Notes under the pieces: model-generated | Told to the model about the DNA's origin: nothing | Database searches by the model: none | The model's input: the letters and a program-made list of their open reading frames with translations, nothing else | Translations under genes and position numbers: made by a program | From: Acidobacteriota bacterium | GTDB taxonomy: Bacteria; Acidobacteriota; Terriglobia; Bryobacterales; Bryobacteraceae | Reading direction: 5' to 3' | Assembly (NCBI GenBank): GCA_026394055.1 | Contig: JAPKYZ010000012.1 | Span: 1 to 46,133, forward strand | Length of the DNA: 46,133 nt | Shown: positions 43,114 through 46,133 of the stretch, one piece after another | Layout: every line of letters begins with the position of its first letter | Numbering within the stretch: the stretch's first letter is position 1

Positions 43114-46018
43114 AGGCGGCAGCCAGAGCGCGTTCAACGGCGCCTATTCCGTGAACGGCCAGCCCGGCGGTTCGCTGGACATTACAGCGGACGGCTCCCA
43201 CGTCTCCGACCCTGGTTGCAACTGCGCCACGCCGGTGAACCCCAACACCGACATGATCCAGGAGTTCAAGGTGCTCACCTCGAACTTCTCGGCGGAGAAC
43301 TCCAAGGGCCCGGCGGTGGTTTCGAGCGTCTCCAAGGCTGGCGGCCGTGACTTCCACGGCGGCGCCTACATGTACGCCCGCCACTACTCGATGAACTCCA
43401 ATGGCTGGGTGAACAATCGCTTCGGCCTCGAACGGCCTCAGAACCGCTACTTCTTCCCCGGCGGTAACATCGGCGGCCCGGTGCTGATCCCGGGCACCAA
43501 GTTCAACAAGAATCGCGACAAGCTGTTCTTCTTTACGGGCTATGAGCACTACTTCCAGCGCCTGGACACCGGCGTCCTGCGTGCCACGGTGCCCACCGAT
43601 GGCATGCGCGGCGGCAACTATAGCCCCGGCGAACTGGCCAAGTTGGGCAACGTCACCTCCACCGGTGCGGCCCCCAGCCAGCTGAACGCCGACGCGTTGG
43701 CGCTGTTCCCCGGTGGCATCATTCCGGCCAGCCGGATCGACAAGACCGGCAGCGCGATCACCAACCTCTATCCCAAGGCCAACGCCAACCCGAACGCCAA
43801 CGGTGGCTACAACTACGTGGACCAGTTGGTGTTCGATCAGAACTCGATCCAAAGCCTGTCGCGCGTCGACTATTCGATCAGCGACAACACCAAGCTGTTC
43901 GTCCGCTACAACGTGCAGGCCGAAACGCAGCGCTTCCCAGTCAGCTTGTGGTGGCGTCCGCAGGGCGGCAACTCCGTGCCGTACCCCACCAGCATCCTGG
44001 GCAAGAACCGGTCGCATTCCGTGTCTGCTTCTCTAACCCACGTCTTCAGCCCGACCTTGACCAACGAATTCGTCTTTGGCTACACCTACATCACCTTCCC
44101 GAACTCGTTTGAGGACCCAGGCAAGGTGGACCGCACCAAGTTGGGCGCGCCTTTCAAGGGCCTGTTCAAGAACGGTGTGACGCAGCTTCCGGCGGCCTTA
44201 AGCTGGGGCGGGCAGGAACTGGCTGGGATGTTCAACCCGGGCGGCTTTGAAGCGGGCGGCACTCGCGGCCTGTTCGCCGACAAGTACCTGCCGACGATCT
44301 CGAACAACATCAGCAAGGTCTGGGGCACGCACACCGTCAAGATGGGCGGCTTCTACGAATACATCATCAACAACCAGCCGGCCAACGATTACACCAACGG
44401 CTTGGGCATCTTTGCGAACACGGGCGGCAACTCTAGCGGCAATTCCTACGCGGACTTGCTGACCGGCCGCACGGCCAGTTACGAAGAAGCCAGCTTCAAC
44501 CGGTTGAACAACATCGGCGTGCACATCTTCGAGGGCTTTGTTCAGGATTCCTGGAAGGTGAACCGCCGCTTGACGCTCGACCTCGGCCTGCGTATCTCGC
44601 ACTACGGCCGCTGGTATGACCGCGAAGGCTTCGGGTTCTCGATCTTCGATCAATCGAAGTACAACGCCAATGCTCTGCCCACGGATTACTCGGGCTTCCT
44701 GTGGAACAAGCGTGATTCCAGCGTTCCACTTGCTGGCTTCAAGACTCGCGCCGCGTTCTTCGCTCCTCGTGTGGGTGCGGCGTATGACCTGTTCGGCACC
44801 GGCAAGACAGTCCTCCGTGGCGGCTGGGGCCGGTTCTACTATCCGACGCCGCAATTCACCACCGGCTTGGCGGTTTCAGCTGGGGTGAAGCGCCGCGTCG
44901 TGGGCAACACCACCTTCGCCGATATCGACAACACTCCGGCCGGCGCCGGTGACCGTCTGGGTGTCGCGGCGGTGGATGGTAAGAGCGACAACAACCCCTA
45001 CACTGACAGCTACAGCTTCACCGTGGCCCAGCGCCTGCCGTTTGCCAGCTTGATGGAAGTGGCCTACGTAGGCAACCGCAGCCGCAACCAGCTGAACAAC
45101 GGCGGTCCGGGCAGCGTCACCAACCTGGTGCCGGCCGGTGCGCTGTTTCGTCCGGGCTTGGGCAATCCGCAGTCGGTCAGCCAGGACACTTACGACAGCT
45201 TCCGGCCGTTGAAGGGCTTCCAGGATTTCACCACCGCGACGTTTGGTCTCTACCAGAACTACAACTCAATGCAGGTGACCTGGGTCCGCACCAAGGGCCG
45301 CTACAACCTCAACATGAACTATACGTGGAGCAAGTCCCTGGGCATTAATGGCACGGGTGACCTGTTCAACGTCGCCAATAACTATGGCGTGATGCCGGGA
45401 GACCGCCGGCATCTGTTCAACGCAGCGTACTCGATCGAGATGGGCAATTTTTCGCGCAATAAGATCGCGGGCGGCTTCGTGAATGGTTGGCAGTTGTCCG
45501 GTATCAGCCAAGTGCAGAGCGGCATCAACCTGGCCGGCAACACGGGCAACAACTTCAACCTGAACGTCAACGGCGCCACCTTTGCCAACTCGGGCTACCT
45601 GATCAGCGCCCGCTCGGTGAGCGGCACGGATTCGATCGCCCTGCGGCCGAAGGTGACTTGCACCGCGCAGGGCGGCGGCGGCAACAACCAGTTCGTCAAC
45701 GGCAGTTGCTTCGCTCTGCCCACCGGCCCGGGCGACAATGGCCCGACGGTGATGGCTCCGGTCTACGGTCCGGCCTTCATGAACCACGATCTGGGCTTGT
45801 TCAAGAACTTCCAGCTCAGTGAATCGAAGAAGCTGCAATTCCGCTTCAACGCTTACAACTTCCTCAATCATCCGCTGTGGTCGTTTAACGGCGGGTCGAG
45901 CAACCTGAACCTGATTTTTGATCCGCAAACGCGTAAGCTGTCGAATCAGAATTTTGGGATCGCAACGGAGAAACAAGGGCGCCGCATCGTCCAGCTGGCT
46001 TTGAAGTTCTACTTCTGA
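43094..46018 (+). pseudogene. TonB-dependent receptor, main part after the frameshift
   Basis: In the second frame the sequence continues directly (GINGNGEGGSQSAFNGAYSV, then a plug with ITADGSHVSDPGCNCATPVN, where the paired Cys may form a disulfide). A long outer-membrane barrel follows (YFFPGGNIGGPVLIPGTKFN, KLFFFTGYEHYF, LTLDLGLRISHYGRW, TYTWSKSLGINGTGD) ending in the aromatic VQLALKFYF, so the barrel is complete. Without correction the first start is GTG 43151, which would lack a signal peptide. It is either a true pseudogene or a base error in the assembly. It is divergent from the malectin regulator and ends before a strong terminator. Confidence 0.85.
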
Positions 46019-46027
46019 TATGAAACG

Positions 46028-46050
46028 ACCTGTCAATACCCTCAACAGGT
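46028..46050 (+). terminator. Small hairpin after the receptor gene
   Basis: ACCTGT and ACAGGT arms flank 11 nt; GGTTTTTC follows 7 nt later. It is a weak intrinsic terminator candidate. Confidence 0.4.
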
Positions 46051-46072
46051 GCTGACGGTTTTTCTTCGGCTT

Positions 46073-46108
46073 CAAGTGCCTCCCGCCCACCAGGGCGGGA
46101 GGCACTTG
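46073..46108 (+). terminator. Strong 16-bp stem hairpin
   Basis: CAAGTGCCTCCCGCCC (46073-46088) pairs perfectly with GGGCGGGAGGCACTTG (46093-46108) around a 4-nt loop (ACCA), followed by TGTGTTTG. The stem has no mismatches. It is the likely terminator of the receptor gene; because the stem is symmetric it could also act on a gene entering from the right. Confidence 0.75.
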
Positions 46109-46133
46109 TGTTTGCGGTTGGGGTTGCGGACAG

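Overview
The window looks like a chromosomal segment of an Acidobacteriota bacterium, most likely of the Solibacter/Bryobacter/Paludibaculum kind. This is inferred from high GC, two ~1150-residue Oar-type TonB-dependent receptors with an N-terminal carboxypeptidase-regulatory-like plug, tandem amidohydrolases with signal peptides, a Tat-exported sulfatase, a PEP-CTERM remnant and a membrane regulator with malectin domains. No rRNA, tRNA, CRISPR array or prophage was seen.

Layout. 1-194: direct repeats that may be an insertion-sequence end. 195-7628: two aldo/keto reductases, an outer-membrane receptor and an arylsulfatase. 7573-8691: a shortened UvrC-like protein. 8726-13695: a tightly overlapping operon of kinase, divergent enolase, M20 hydrolase, PLP-dependent lyase and a TIM-barrel protein; this is the best candidate for an undescribed pathway. 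13766-16852: an ACT-domain protein, a HicAB toxin-antitoxin pair, and kdgK-kdsC. 16925-21739: tilS-ftsH, a HAD phosphatase and a DoxX-like membrane protein. 21877-25934: three translationally linked exported amidohydrolases, two of which lack metal-binding histidines. 25982-29872: purM-purN-DUF481, plus an unknown exported protein. 29894-30900: a PEP-CTERM gene broken by a 132-bp mobile repeat. 30901-34647: proS with a coupled aminotransferase, divergent from vapBC, then an orphan VapB-like gene. 34709-37372: a peptidoglycan-binding-like protein, rpiB and glyA, followed by the second copy of the 132-bp repeat. 37541-40385: hyuA-like and mscS-like genes. 40467-46018: a transmembrane regulator with two malectin domains, divergent from a frameshifted TonB-dependent receptor.

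Themes. Housekeeping genes (tilS, ftsH, purM, purN, proS, rpiB, glyA) alternate with scavenging functions (receptors, sulfatase, amidohydrolases, KDG kinase). Translational coupling by overlapping start and stop codons is frequent. The two toxin-antitoxin loci have operator-like palindromes next to their start codons. The main anomalies are the enolase paralog with two altered active-site positions, the amidohydrolase trio, the 132-bp inverted-repeat element present twice, the frameshifted receptor, and the regulator-receptor intergenic region carrying five TAACG boxes.
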